64,000 nucleotides of DNA. It comes from an uncultured Erwinia sp. (lineage in GTDB: Bacteria; Pseudomonadota; Gammaproteobacteria; Enterobacterales; Enterobacteriaceae). Below the pieces are notes generated by a model. It worked only from the letters and a program-made list of their open reading frames with translations. It was not told the DNA's origin and ran no database searches. Position 1 is the first letter of the stretch, and each line of letters starts with the position of its first letter. Location: contig CAMIKG010000001.1 in the NCBI GenBank assembly GCA_946221915.1, positions 248,001 to 312,000 of the forward strand. Reading direction: 5' to 3'. Made by a program: the position numbers and the translations under genes. Below, piece by piece: positions 52,847 through 61,113 of this stretch.

Positions 52847-54505
52847 ATGATTCTGGAAAGCATCGAAATTATTGGCTTCCGCGGCCTCAATCGTCTGGCG
52901 CTGCAACTGGAAAACAGTAATGTCCTGATTGGCGAAAACGCCTGGGGTAAATCGAGTTTACTGGATGCCCTGACGTTGCTGCTTTCGCCCCAGCCTGCGC
53001 TGTATCAGTTCACCCTTCATGACTTCCATTTCCCGCCAGGTAATCTCAGCCAGCGCGCCCGGCAGCTGCAGGTGACCTTCACCTTCCGTGAAGGCGAGCC
53101 TGGCGAGCATCAGGCGCTGCGTTATCGCACCCTGAGCGACCTGTGGCAGCGTGGCGCGGATGGCTGGCAGCGGATCATTTATCGCGTACGCGGTGAGCTG
53201 GATAACGACCAGCAGGTCGCCACACACCATCAGTTTCTCGATGCCCATCAGCAACGGCTGGAGCTGCCGCAGCCACAGCAGGCGGTGCACGCGCTGATTG
53301 CCCTGCATCCGGTGCTGCGCCTGCGTGATGCGCGTTTTACCCGGCGTCTGCGCCATGACACGCCGCTGACACAACAACCGGATATCGATGCGCTGGCCCG
53401 GCGGATTGATGCACTGACGCGCGACCTGGTGGCGCGTCCGGAGCATCTTAGCGATCATGCGCTGCGCGAAGGACTGCACACGATGCAGCAGCTGCTGGAA
53501 CACTATTTCACCGTGCAGCCCGCCGAGACGGAGCAGAGCAGAGTGCCGCACCAGGCGCGCGAGTCGCCGCAGGGCTGGCGTTACCTGAATAACCTCAACC
53601 AGATGATTGCCGAAGCCGACAGTCGCAGCCGTCAGCTGATAGTGTTGCAGATGTTCAGCCTGCTGGCGCAGGCGCGTGGCGCATATCAGCTGGGGCCGGA
53701 TGCGCGGCCACTGCTGCTGGTGGAAGACCCGGAAACCCGCCTGCATCCAATTATGTTGTCGGTCGCCTGGGGATGGCTTGACCTGCTGCCGCTGCAGAAA
53801 ATCGCCACCACCAACTCGTCAATTTTACTGTCACAGGTTCCCATGGAGCAGGTGTGCCGCCTGGTGCGTGAACCCGCACGTGTGGCGGCCTGGCGTCTGG
53901 GGCCGGGCGGGATGAATGCTGAAGACAGCCGCCGTATTGCCTTCCATATTCGCTTCAGCCGTCCCTCTGCGCTGTTTGCCCGCTGCTGGTTACTGGTGGA
54001 AGGCGAAACGGAAGTCTGGGTGATGAACGAGCTGGCGCGTCAGTGTGGCCATCATTTTGAGGCGGAAGGAGTGAAAGTCATCGAGTTCGCCCAGTCCGGC
54101 CTGCGCCCGCTGATTAAATTTGCCCGCCGCATGGGAATCGAGTGGCATGTGCTGACCGATGGCGACGACGCCGGGAAAAAATATGCTAATACCGCCCGCA
54201 GCATGCTGGAGGCGCAGTACGATGCGGAGCAGGATCATCTGACCCAGTTACCCGCGCTGGATATGGAGCACTTTCTGTATAAGCAGGGGTTTAGCGAGGT
54301 CTATCATCGTATTGCCCATTTACCGCCGCAGGTGCCGATGAATTTGCGGCGTATTATCGCCAAAGCGATTCAGCGTTCGTCTAAACCGGAGCTGGCGATT
54401 GCGGTGGCGATGGAAGCGGCGTCGCGTGGTACAGGGTCAATTCCACCGCTGTTGCGGCAAATGTTTGCGCGCGTGTTGTGGCTGGCGCGGGGACAGGCCG
54501 ATTAG
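52847..54505 (+). CDS. ybjD: OLD-family ATPase/TOPRIM protein YbjD
   Basis: 552 residues from ATG 52847, identical in length to E. coli YbjD; GGAGG lies 11 nt upstream. The upstream in-frame start at 52760 lacks conservation. N-terminal ABC-type ATPase: Walker A-like GENAWGKSSLLDALTLLLSP, then LLLVEDPETRLHPIML (Walker B region). The C-terminal TOPRIM domain starts at WLLVEGETEVWVM and includes LTDGDDAGKKYA. OLD-family proteins are nucleases; the role of YbjD is unknown. Divergent from poxB. Confidence 0.95.
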   Translation: MILESIEIIGFRGLNRLALQLENSNVLIGENAWGKSSLLDALTLLLSPQPALYQFTLHDFHFPPGNLSQRARQLQVTFTFREGEPGEHQALRYRTLSDLWQRGADGWQRIIYRVRGELDNDQQVATHHQFLDAHQQRLELPQPQQAVHALIALHPVLRLRDARFTRRLRHDTPLTQQPDIDALARRIDALTRDLVARPEHLSDHALREGLHTMQQLLEHYFTVQPAETEQSRVPHQARESPQGWRYLNNLNQMIAEADSRSRQLIVLQMFSLLAQARGAYQLGPDARPLLLVEDPETRLHPIMLSVAWGWLDLLPLQKIATTNSSILLSQVPMEQVCRLVREPARVAAWRLGPGGMNAEDSRRIAFHIRFSRPSALFARCWLLVEGETEVWVMNELARQCGHHFEAEGVKVIEFAQSGLRPLIKFARRMGIEWHVLTDGDDAGKKYANTARSMLEAQYDAEQDHLTQLPALDMEHFLYKQGFSEVYHRIAHLPPQVPMNLRRIIAKAIQRSSKPELAIAVAMEAASRGTGSIPPLLRQMFARVLWLARGQAD

Positions 54506-54564
54506 TGACCGCCTTGAAAGGCGAAAAAGTTCCCCAATATAGTCAGTAAGCACGGAACAGAAAA

Positions 54565-54593
54565 AATGCCAGCATGTGCGGCTGGCATTTTAT
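54565..54593. terminator. Terminator between ybjD and cspD
   Basis: AATGCCAGC (54565-54573) and GCTGGCATT (54581-54589) with a 7-nt loop, A run before and TTTTATT after, so it can act for both convergent genes. Confidence 0.85.
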
Positions 54594-54626
54594 TCAAGGG
54601 TTGTACAGAATGAGTGAGGATGTGGC

Positions 54627-54854
54627 TCAGGCACTGGTTGCCGCCGCCACCTCGACCGGAACAATCAGGCTGGCATGGTTGCCTTTTGGCCCTTCATGCA
54701 CATCAAACTGCACCTGTTGCCCGGCTTTCAGCGTTCTGTAACCATCCATCTGAATTGTTGAGTAGTGCGCGAAGATATCATCGCCGCCACCGACTGGGCA
54801 GATAAAGCCGAAGCCTTTGGCGTTATTGAACCATTTAACTGTACCCGTCTCCAT
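54627..54854 (-). CDS. cspD: Cold-shock-like protein CspD
   Basis: 75 residues from ATG 54854 (METGTVKWFNNAKGFGFICP), as in E. coli; an in-frame start 8 codons upstream adds a non-conserved SCEGSRS segment. RNP1 GFGFI and RNP2 DIFAHY are intact; GPKGNHASLIVPVEV is CspD-specific. In E. coli it is a stationary-phase, Lon-degraded inhibitor of DNA replication. Divergent from clpS; macAB is missing on the other side. Confidence 0.96.
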   Translation of the reverse strand: METGTVKWFNNAKGFGFICPVGGGDDIFAHYSTIQMDGYRTLKAGQQVQFDVHEGPKGNHASLIVPVEVAAATSA

Positions 54855-55176
54855 GCTTCTGGATCCCTCGCAAGACATTTTAATTAGAGTGAGGTGATTT
54901 GGCTGTGAGCCCCGGCTGATTAAAACTGCATCAGCTTGTGCCTGTACAATGTAGAGAAAATGACCTTAGCGTCAAGCATATGGCCCCTGGAGACGGCGAC
55001 GAAATCCTCAAAATTTGAGGTGGTTAACGCTATTGCGAATTTTGTGATGGAGGTCGCGTATGAGCGACACCGGAGAATTTTTTATCCGCGCTGGACATCC
55101 CGGCAGGCGTGTTAAACTTATTGAATCGCATGCTAATGTATTACCAGCATGTAACGCACAATGACGACGGATTACT
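54855..55176. promoter_or_regulatory. Divergent cspD-clpS promoter region
   Basis: 322 bp, AT-rich in its middle, without a supportable gene. It must hold promoters for cspD (minus) and clpSA (plus). I could not assign boxes with confidence. Confidence 0.45.
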
Positions 55177-55497
55177 ATGGGAAAGACTAACGATTGGCTT
55201 AACTTTGAGCAGCTTGCAGAAGACAAACTGCGTGAGGGGCTCAAGCCGCCTTCAATGTATAAAGTTATACTCAACAATGACGATTATACGCCTATGGAAT
55301 TTGTTGTTGACGTATTGCAAAAGTTCTTTTCTTATGATGTTGAACGTGCAACGCAACTGATGCTTACGGTGCACTATCGCGGCAAAGCGATCTGCGGTGT
55401 TTTCACGGCCGAAGTGGCTGAAACCAAAGTGGCGATGGTGAACCAGTACGCGAAAGAAAACGAGCATCCGTTGCTATGTACGCTGGAAAAAGCCTGA
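55177..55497 (+). CDS. clpS: ClpS adaptor (N-degron recognin)
   Basis: 106 residues, E. coli length. A flexible N-terminus (to about 25), then MYKVILNNDDYTPMEFVVDVLQKFF, whose Asn/Asp and Met residues line the N-degron pocket, and the HYRGKAICGVFTAEVAETK segment. It delivers proteins with Leu, Phe, Tyr or Trp at the N-terminus to ClpAP. It starts 58 bp before clpA. Confidence 0.97.
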   Translation: MGKTNDWLNFEQLAEDKLREGLKPPSMYKVILNNDDYTPMEFVVDVLQKFFSYDVERATQLMLTVHYRGKAICGVFTAEVAETKVAMVNQYAKENEHPLLCTLEKA

Positions 55498-55555
55498 TCG
55501 GTCTTCTGCTCCATTCGGGAGTGGTCTGACAGGCGATAATTGGGGGAGGTGCCTA

Positions 55556-57835
55556 ATGCTCAATCAAGAACTGGAACTCAGTTTAAACATGGCTTTCGCC
55601 AGAGCGCGTGAGCACCGTCATGAGTTTATGACCGTCGAGCATTTGTTGCTGGCTTTGCTCAGCAACCCGTCGGCCAGAGAGGCACTGGAAGCCTGTTCGG
55701 TGGATATTGTGGCTCTGCGGCTGGAACTCGAAGCCTTCATCGAACAAACCACGCCAGTACTGCCTGCGACAGAAGAGGAGCGCGACACGCAACCGACGCT
55801 CAGCTTCCAGCGTGTGCTGCAGCGTGCGGTGTTCCACGTTCAGTCATCCGGCCGCAGCGAAGTGTCCGGCGCTAACGTACTGGTCGCCATTTTCAGCGAG
55901 CAGGAGTCGCAGGCGGCTTACCTGCTGCGCAAACATGAAGTCAGCCGTCTTGATGTGGTGAACTTCATCTCCCACGGTACACGTAAAGACGAACCCGGCC
56001 CGGCAGCCAGTTCCGACAATCAGGTTAACAACGAAGAGCAAGCAGGCGGGGAGGAACGTATGGAAAACTTCACCACCAACCTTAATCAGCTTGCTCGCGT
56101 GGGCGGCATCGATCCCCTGATCGGCCGCGACAAAGAGCTTGAGCGCGCGATTCAGGTGTTGTGCCGTCGTCGTAAGAATAACCCGCTGCTGGTGGGTGAA
56201 TCTGGCGTGGGGAAAACCGCGATTGCTGAAGGTCTCGCCTGGCGTATTGTGCAGGGTGATGTGCCGGAAGTGATCAAAGACTGCACCATCTATTCGCTGG
56301 ATATCGGTTCGCTGCTGGCTGGCACCAAATATCGTGGTGACTTTGAAAAACGTTTCAAAGCGCTGCTGAAACAGCTGGAGCAGGATACCAACAGCATTCT
56401 GTTTATTGACGAAATCCACACCATTATTGGTGCGGGTGCTGCGTCCGGCGGCCAGGTTGATGCGGCAAATCTCATCAAGCCACTGTTGTCGAGCGGGAAA
56501 ATCCGCGTGATGGGTTCCACGACCTACCAGGAGTTCAGCAACATCTTTGAGAAAGATCGTGCGCTGGCGCGTCGTTTCCAGAAAATCGATATCACTGAGC
56601 CGTCTGTCGAAGAGACCATTCAGATCCTTAACGGTCTGAAGCCGAAGTATGAAGCGCATCACGATGTGCGTTATACCGCGAAAGCGGTGCGTGCGGCGGT
56701 AGAGCTGGCGGTGAAATATATCAATGACCGCCATCTGCCGGACAAAGCCATTGATGTGATTGACGAAGCGGGCGCGCGCAGCCGGTTAATGCCGGTCAGC
56801 AAACGCAAGAAAACCGTTAACGTCTCTGATATCGAGAGTGTAGTGGCGCGTATTGCACGTATTCCGGAGAAGAGCGTTTCCGCGACCGATCGCGACACGC
56901 TGAAAACGCTGGGCGATCGTCTGAAAATGCTGGTATTCGGCCAGGACAACGCCATCGAAGCGCTGACCGAAGCGATCAAAATGAGCCGTGCGGGTCTGGG
57001 TCAGGATCGTAAGCCGGTAGGTTCCTTCCTGTTTGCCGGACCAACGGGCGTCGGTAAAACCGAAGTCACCGTTCAGCTGGCGAAAGCACTCGGTATTGAG
57101 CTGCTGCGTTTCGATATGTCCGAGTATATGGAACGTCATACCGTCAGCCGTTTAATCGGTGCGCCTCCGGGCTATGTTGGTTTCGATCAGGGCGGCTTGT
57201 TAACCGATGCGGTAATCAAGCATCCACATGCCGTACTGCTGCTGGATGAGATCGAGAAAGCGCATCCGGACGTGTTTAACCTGCTGCTGCAGGTGATGGA
57301 CAACGGTATGCTGACCGATAACAACGGCCGCAAAGCGGACTTCCGTAATGTGATCGTGGTGATGACCACCAACGCAGGCGTGCGGGAAACCGAACGTAAA
57401 TCGATCGGCCTGATCCACCAGGACAACAGCATCGATGGCATGGAAGAGATCAAGAAGATCTTCACTCCAGAGTTCCGTAACCGCCTCGACAATATTATCT
57501 GGTTCAAACATCTGTCGACTGAAGTGATTCATCAGGTGGTGGATAAATTTATTGTTGAGCTGCAGGCGCAGCTGGATGCGAAAGGCGTCTCGCTGGAAGT
57601 CACTGACGATGCGCGTGAGTGGTTAGCGGTGAAAGGGTATGACAAAGCGATGGGCGCGCGGCCAATGGCGCGTACCGTGCAGGAAAACCTGAAAAAACCG
57701 CTGGCGAATGAACTGCTGTTTGGTTCTCTGGTGGATGGCGGATCCGTTTCCGTCGCGCTGGATAAAGAGAAAAACCAGCTGACTTACCACTTCCTCAGTG
57801 CGCAGAAAATGAAGGAAGAGGGTACGGTGCATTAA
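55556..57835 (+). CDS. clpA: ATP-dependent Clp protease ATPase subunit ClpA
   Basis: 759 residues (E. coli 758). N domain (1-140) that binds ClpS, then two AAA+ modules: Walker A GESGVGKTA with Walker B LFIDEIH, and Walker A GPTGVGKTE with VLLLDEIEKAHPDV. The ClpP-docking loop IGLIHQDNS is present near 617. It unfolds substrates for ClpP. GGGGGAGG precedes the start. clpS, clpA and, nearby, aat make a compact N-end rule neighbourhood. Confidence 0.98.
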   Translation: MLNQELELSLNMAFARAREHRHEFMTVEHLLLALLSNPSAREALEACSVDIVALRLELEAFIEQTTPVLPATEEERDTQPTLSFQRVLQRAVFHVQSSGRSEVSGANVLVAIFSEQESQAAYLLRKHEVSRLDVVNFISHGTRKDEPGPAASSDNQVNNEEQAGGEERMENFTTNLNQLARVGGIDPLIGRDKELERAIQVLCRRRKNNPLLVGESGVGKTAIAEGLAWRIVQGDVPEVIKDCTIYSLDIGSLLAGTKYRGDFEKRFKALLKQLEQDTNSILFIDEIHTIIGAGAASGGQVDAANLIKPLLSSGKIRVMGSTTYQEFSNIFEKDRALARRFQKIDITEPSVEETIQILNGLKPKYEAHHDVRYTAKAVRAAVELAVKYINDRHLPDKAIDVIDEAGARSRLMPVSKRKKTVNVSDIESVVARIARIPEKSVSATDRDTLKTLGDRLKMLVFGQDNAIEALTEAIKMSRAGLGQDRKPVGSFLFAGPTGVGKTEVTVQLAKALGIELLRFDMSEYMERHTVSRLIGAPPGYVGFDQGGLLTDAVIKHPHAVLLLDEIEKAHPDVFNLLLQVMDNGMLTDNNGRKADFRNVIVVMTTNAGVRETERKSIGLIHQDNSIDGMEEIKKIFTPEFRNRLDNIIWFKHLSTEVIHQVVDKFIVELQAQLDAKGVSLEVTDDAREWLAVKGYDKAMGARPMARTVQENLKKPLANELLFGSLVDGGSVSVALDKEKNQLTYHFLSAQKMKEEGTVH

Positions 57836-57885
57836 TCTGCGCGCGCCTCCCCTGTGATGTGGGAGGACGCAGCAGGTCACCCAAA

Positions 57886-57917
57886 TAAAAAAGGCCGGAT
57901 ATTATCCGGCCTTTTTT
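57886..57917. terminator. Terminator between clpA and infA
   Basis: GGCCGGATA and TATCCGGCC form the stem, with A and T runs on its two sides, so it serves both convergent genes. In E. coli tRNA-Ser gene serW lies here; no tRNA-like sequence fits. Confidence 0.9.
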
Positions 57918-57959
57918 TATCTCTGGCTGAGTGAATACAGCAAGACGAAATCAGGTATA

Positions 57960-58178
57960 TCAGCGACTACGGAAGACAATGCGGCCTTTGCTCAGGTCGT
58001 ACGGGGTCAGCTCAACAGTGACTTTGTCGCCCGTCAGGATGCGGATATAGTTTTTGCGCATTTTACCGGAGATATGAGCGGTAACCACGTGTCCGTTTTC
58101 TAATTCTACGCGGAACATGGTGTTAGGTAACGTATCAAGTACGGTACCCTGCATTTCAATATTGTCTTCTTTGGCCAT
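57960..58178 (-). CDS. infA: Translation initiation factor IF-1
   Basis: 72 residues, apparently identical or nearly so to E. coli IF-1: MAKEDNIEMQGTVLDTLPNTMFRVELENGH, KMRKNYIRILTGDKVTVELTPYDLSKGRI. S1/OB fold that binds the 30S A site during initiation. An essential single-copy gene. Confidence 0.99.
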   Translation of the reverse strand: MAKEDNIEMQGTVLDTLPNTMFRVELENGHVVTAHISGKMRKNYIRILTGDKVTVELTPYDLSKGRIVFRSR

Positions 58179-58531
58179 CGAATCCTCTGGGTGGACTACC
58201 TTAGTTTTGAACCGGCAAGATAATGCCGAATTTCACGACTTATGTAAACAATTGTTGGTGATATCACCAGCACACACCGCGCTGCCGGGTTTTCCGGAGC
58301 GGCGGATAAATAACTCTCGGGGTGATGACGCCAGCGGGGGAATTGCCGGCTAAGAATCTGTTTTAACTCTGCATCATTCGCACGACTAAAACAGTTCTGA
58401 AAGAGTGCGTTGAGATTCCCAGCCTGGTAATTCCGCTTCGCAATGGGTGCAGCGAACGGCGGACGGCATACCAAACGCGCATATTATAGCACTGTTCTCA
58501 CTGCTTGCGTGGAAAACCTCAGTTATCGCCT
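58179..58531. other. infA-aat gap
   Basis: 353 bp. An open frame on the minus strand (58196-58474) has no recognisable content or ribosome-binding site, and I do not call it. The infA promoters should be here, since infA has its own promoters in E. coli. Confidence 0.5.
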
Positions 58532-59221
58532 TTAAAAAAGCGCTTGCTGGTGCCAGCATTGTTCTGAAACAGGCTGTTTCGCCAGGGCATTGAGCCATGC
58601 CAGCCAGGCGACGCGCGGGATCTCTTTCGCGCCGAGTGAAGCGGTATGCGGATTTAATACCTGGCAGTCAATCAGTTTGCCACCCTGCTGGCGAAAATGC
58701 TGGCTGAACACCAGCAGCGCAGTTTTTGAGGCATTTTCGCGGCGGCTGAACATCGATTCACCACAAAATATCTGACCCAGCGCCATACCGTACATGCCGC
58801 CAACCAGTTCGTCATCCAGCCACACTTCCACCGACTGCGCATGGCCCATGTTATGCAGTCTGAGCCAGGCGTGTTTCACCGTCGCGGTAATCCATGTGCC
58901 TTCTGCGCGCTCGCTGCAACCCTGCACCACATCTTCAAATGCCTGATTTAACGTTACGCGGTAAGGGGACCGCTGATGAAAGCGCTTCATACTGCGGCTG
59001 AGATGAAACTGATCGGGAAACAGCACCGCACGCGGATCGGGTGACCACCAGAGGATCGGATCGCCCTGCGAGAACCACGGGAAAATCCCACGGTGATAGG
59101 CATTCAGCAGACGTGCCGGACTCAGATCGCCTCCCATCGCCAGCAGACCATTTGGCTCTTTGAGCGCCATCTCTGGCGGCGGGAAGTGTAGTGATTCGCG
59201 TGATAGTTGAATCAGTCTCAT
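58532..59221 (-). CDS. aat: Leucyl/phenylalanyl-tRNA-protein transferase
   Basis: 229 residues (E. coli 234). Conserved FPPPEMALKEPNGLLAMGGDLSPARLLNAYHRGIFPW, WWSPDPRAVLFPDQFHLSRSM, GTWIT, HAQSVEVW and GGMYGMALGQIFCGESMFSRRENASK. It adds Leu or Phe to proteins with N-terminal Lys or Arg, creating ClpS substrates. Its neighbours clpS and clpA act downstream in the same pathway. Confidence 0.97.
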   Translation of the reverse strand: MRLIQLSRESLHFPPPEMALKEPNGLLAMGGDLSPARLLNAYHRGIFPWFSQGDPILWWSPDPRAVLFPDQFHLSRSMKRFHQRSPYRVTLNQAFEDVVQGCSERAEGTWITATVKHAWLRLHNMGHAQSVEVWLDDELVGGMYGMALGQIFCGESMFSRRENASKTALLVFSQHFRQQGGKLIDCQVLNPHTASLGAKEIPRVAWLAWLNALAKQPVSEQCWHQQALF

Positions 59222-59261
59222 GGTCGGGTGTTATCTCCAGAAAGCTACGCCTGATCGCTGT

Positions 59262-59378
59262 TTAGCCATCATACTTCAAACCGCTGGTGCGTTGACTGCA
59301 ACCACTCATCCCCGCCACAGAATTATCTGTGCTCCGGGGGACTTGCGGGCTTGCCGCCTGCCCGCAATCTGAATTATA
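59262..59378. repeat. Degenerate ERIC-like sequence between cydC and aat
   Basis: Begins CATACTTCAAACCGCTGGTGCG and ends CTGAATTATAT, resembling the ends of the ERIC element at 33768, with a CCGGGGG/CTTGCGGGC centre in place of the standard core. The relationship is suggestive only. Confidence 0.4.
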
Positions 59379-59382
59379 TCGG

Positions 59383-61113
59383 CTATCGCGCAAAGCGTTG
59401 CTGAAAATGCCAGTATCGACCTCGTTGTGCAATTAAGTCCAGATGATTTCCCTGCTCAATCATTTCTCCCTGATCCATCACACAAATCCGATCGGCATTT
59501 TCCAGTCCTTGCAGACGATGGGTGACCAGAATCATCGTTTTGTGCGTGCTGACCTGCCACAACAGTTGCAGAATCTGCCGCTCGGTTTCCGCATCCAGCC
59601 CTTCAGTGGGTTCATCGAGCAGCAACAGGTCACCGTCGTGCAGCAGTGCGCGGGCAATGCCCAAGCGGCGCAGTTCACCACCGGAGAGCTGGCGCCCGCC
59701 TTCGCCGAGCCAGGCATTGAGACCTTCCTCATTATCGAGCAGTTTGCCCAGCCCGACCTGCTGCAATACGGCGACCAGACGCGCATCATCGCTGTCTGGC
59801 GCGCCATGTAGCAGATTGTCACGCAGCGTCTGGCTGAACAGATGCACACGCTGGCTGACCACGCTGGTTTTGGCGCGCAGCGTGGCTTCATCCCACTCCT
59901 GTAGCGCGATACCGTTAAGGGTAATGTTACCGCAGTCCGGGTCCCATGCGCGAGTCAGCAGCTGCAACAACGTTGATTTACCGCAGCCCGTCCGCCCCAG
60001 CAGCGCGACTTTTTCACCGTGGGCGATGCACAGTGAAAAATGATTCAGCGCCGGGCGACTGGCGCTGGCATAGCTGAAACTGACATTGTGCAGCTCCAGC
60101 GCGGCGCCAGCGCCTGCCGTCACCGGTTGCGTGCTGAATTGCACCGCCGGTTGCTGTTCAATGATCTGACTGACGCGCAGGGCGGAGGCGACCACCTGGC
60201 CCAGATGCTGGAAGGCATTACCCACCGGCGCCAGTGCTTCAAAGGCGGCCAGGGTACAGAAGACAAACAGGGCGATAAGCGCCCCAGGTTGCGTCAGCTC
60301 ACCGACGCCTGCTGCGCTGAGCCAGAGCAGCAACGTGACGCTGGCACCACTGATCAGCAGCATCAGTGCCTGCGACATTCCCCCCAGGCTGGTCTGGCGC
60401 TGCTGCGCCTGTTGCCACTGTTGCTCGGTAGCGTCTAGCTGGGCGCGATAATGACGCGCTGTGCCATAAATCTTCAGTTCAGCAGCGCCCTGCAGCCAGC
60501 GGGTGAGTTGCAGACGATAATCGCCGCGCAGCCGGGTAATGGCTTCGCCCGCCGGGCGACCCGCGCGATAGAACAGCGGCGGCAGCACCAGCAGCGTCAG
60601 CAGCATAATCAGCCCCAGAGTCAGCGCTAACTGCACATCCAGGAAACTGAGGCCAAAAGTCACCACCACAATCACCGCCAGCGCGCCCACCAGCGGCGAG
60701 ATCACGCGCAGGTAGAGATGATCCAGGGTATCGACATCCGCGACCAGCCGGTTGAGCAGTTCACCCTGGCGAAAACGGGCGATACCGGCAGGGGAGAGCG
60801 GCAGCAACTTACTGAAGGTGAACACACGCAGGTGCTGCAACACGCGGAAAGTACCGTCATGGCTGACCAGACGCTCAAAATAGCGTGCGGCAGTTCGTGT
60901 AATGGCTGCACCGCGTACGCCGGCTGCCGGCAGCATATAATTAAAACTGTACAGACCCGCCACACCCGCCAGTGATGAGGCCGCCAGGAACCAGCCGGAC
61001 AACGTTAACAGGCCGATGCTGGCTAACAGCGTCAGGATCGCCAGCACGATGCCGAGCGCCAGCAGCCAGAAGTGGCGACGATAAAGTTTCAGAAACGGCA
61101 GAAGGGCTTTCAC
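59383..61113 (-). CDS. cydC: ABC exporter subunit CydC (cytochrome bd assembly)
   Basis: 576 residues (E. coli 573) from a GTG that overlaps the cydD stop by 4 nt. Six-helix membrane domain, then Walker A GRTGCGKST, signature LSGGELRRLGIARALL, Walker B LLLLDEPTEGLD and VTHRL. With CydD it exports glutathione and cysteine to the periplasm, needed for cytochrome bd and c assembly. Confidence 0.97.
   Translation of the reverse strand: MKALLPFLKLYRRHFWLLALGIVLAILTLLASIGLLTLSGWFLAASSLAGVAGLYSFNYMLPAAGVRGAAITRTAARYFERLVSHDGTFRVLQHLRVFTFSKLLPLSPAGIARFRQGELLNRLVADVDTLDHLYLRVISPLVGALAVIVVVTFGLSFLDVQLALTLGLIMLLTLLVLPPLFYRAGRPAGEAITRLRGDYRLQLTRWLQGAAELKIYGTARHYRAQLDATEQQWQQAQQRQTSLGGMSQALMLLISGASVTLLLWLSAAGVGELTQPGALIALFVFCTLAAFEALAPVGNAFQHLGQVVASALRVSQIIEQQPAVQFSTQPVTAGAGAALELHNVSFSYASASRPALNHFSLCIAHGEKVALLGRTGCGKSTLLQLLTRAWDPDCGNITLNGIALQEWDEATLRAKTSVVSQRVHLFSQTLRDNLLHGAPDSDDARLVAVLQQVGLGKLLDNEEGLNAWLGEGGRQLSGGELRRLGIARALLHDGDLLLLDEPTEGLDAETERQILQLLWQVSTHKTMILVTHRLQGLENADRICVMDQGEMIEQGNHLDLIAQRGRYWHFQQRFAR

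Noticed and set aside
57836..57959. serW tRNA gene expected from E. coli synteny
   Set aside because: The 124-bp gap holds only a terminator; no cloverleaf or CCA-ending sequence of about 88 nt fits.
58196..58474. 92-codon open frame in the infA-aat gap
   Set aside because: No ribosome-binding site, no recognisable sequence; the interval is expected to contain infA promoters.
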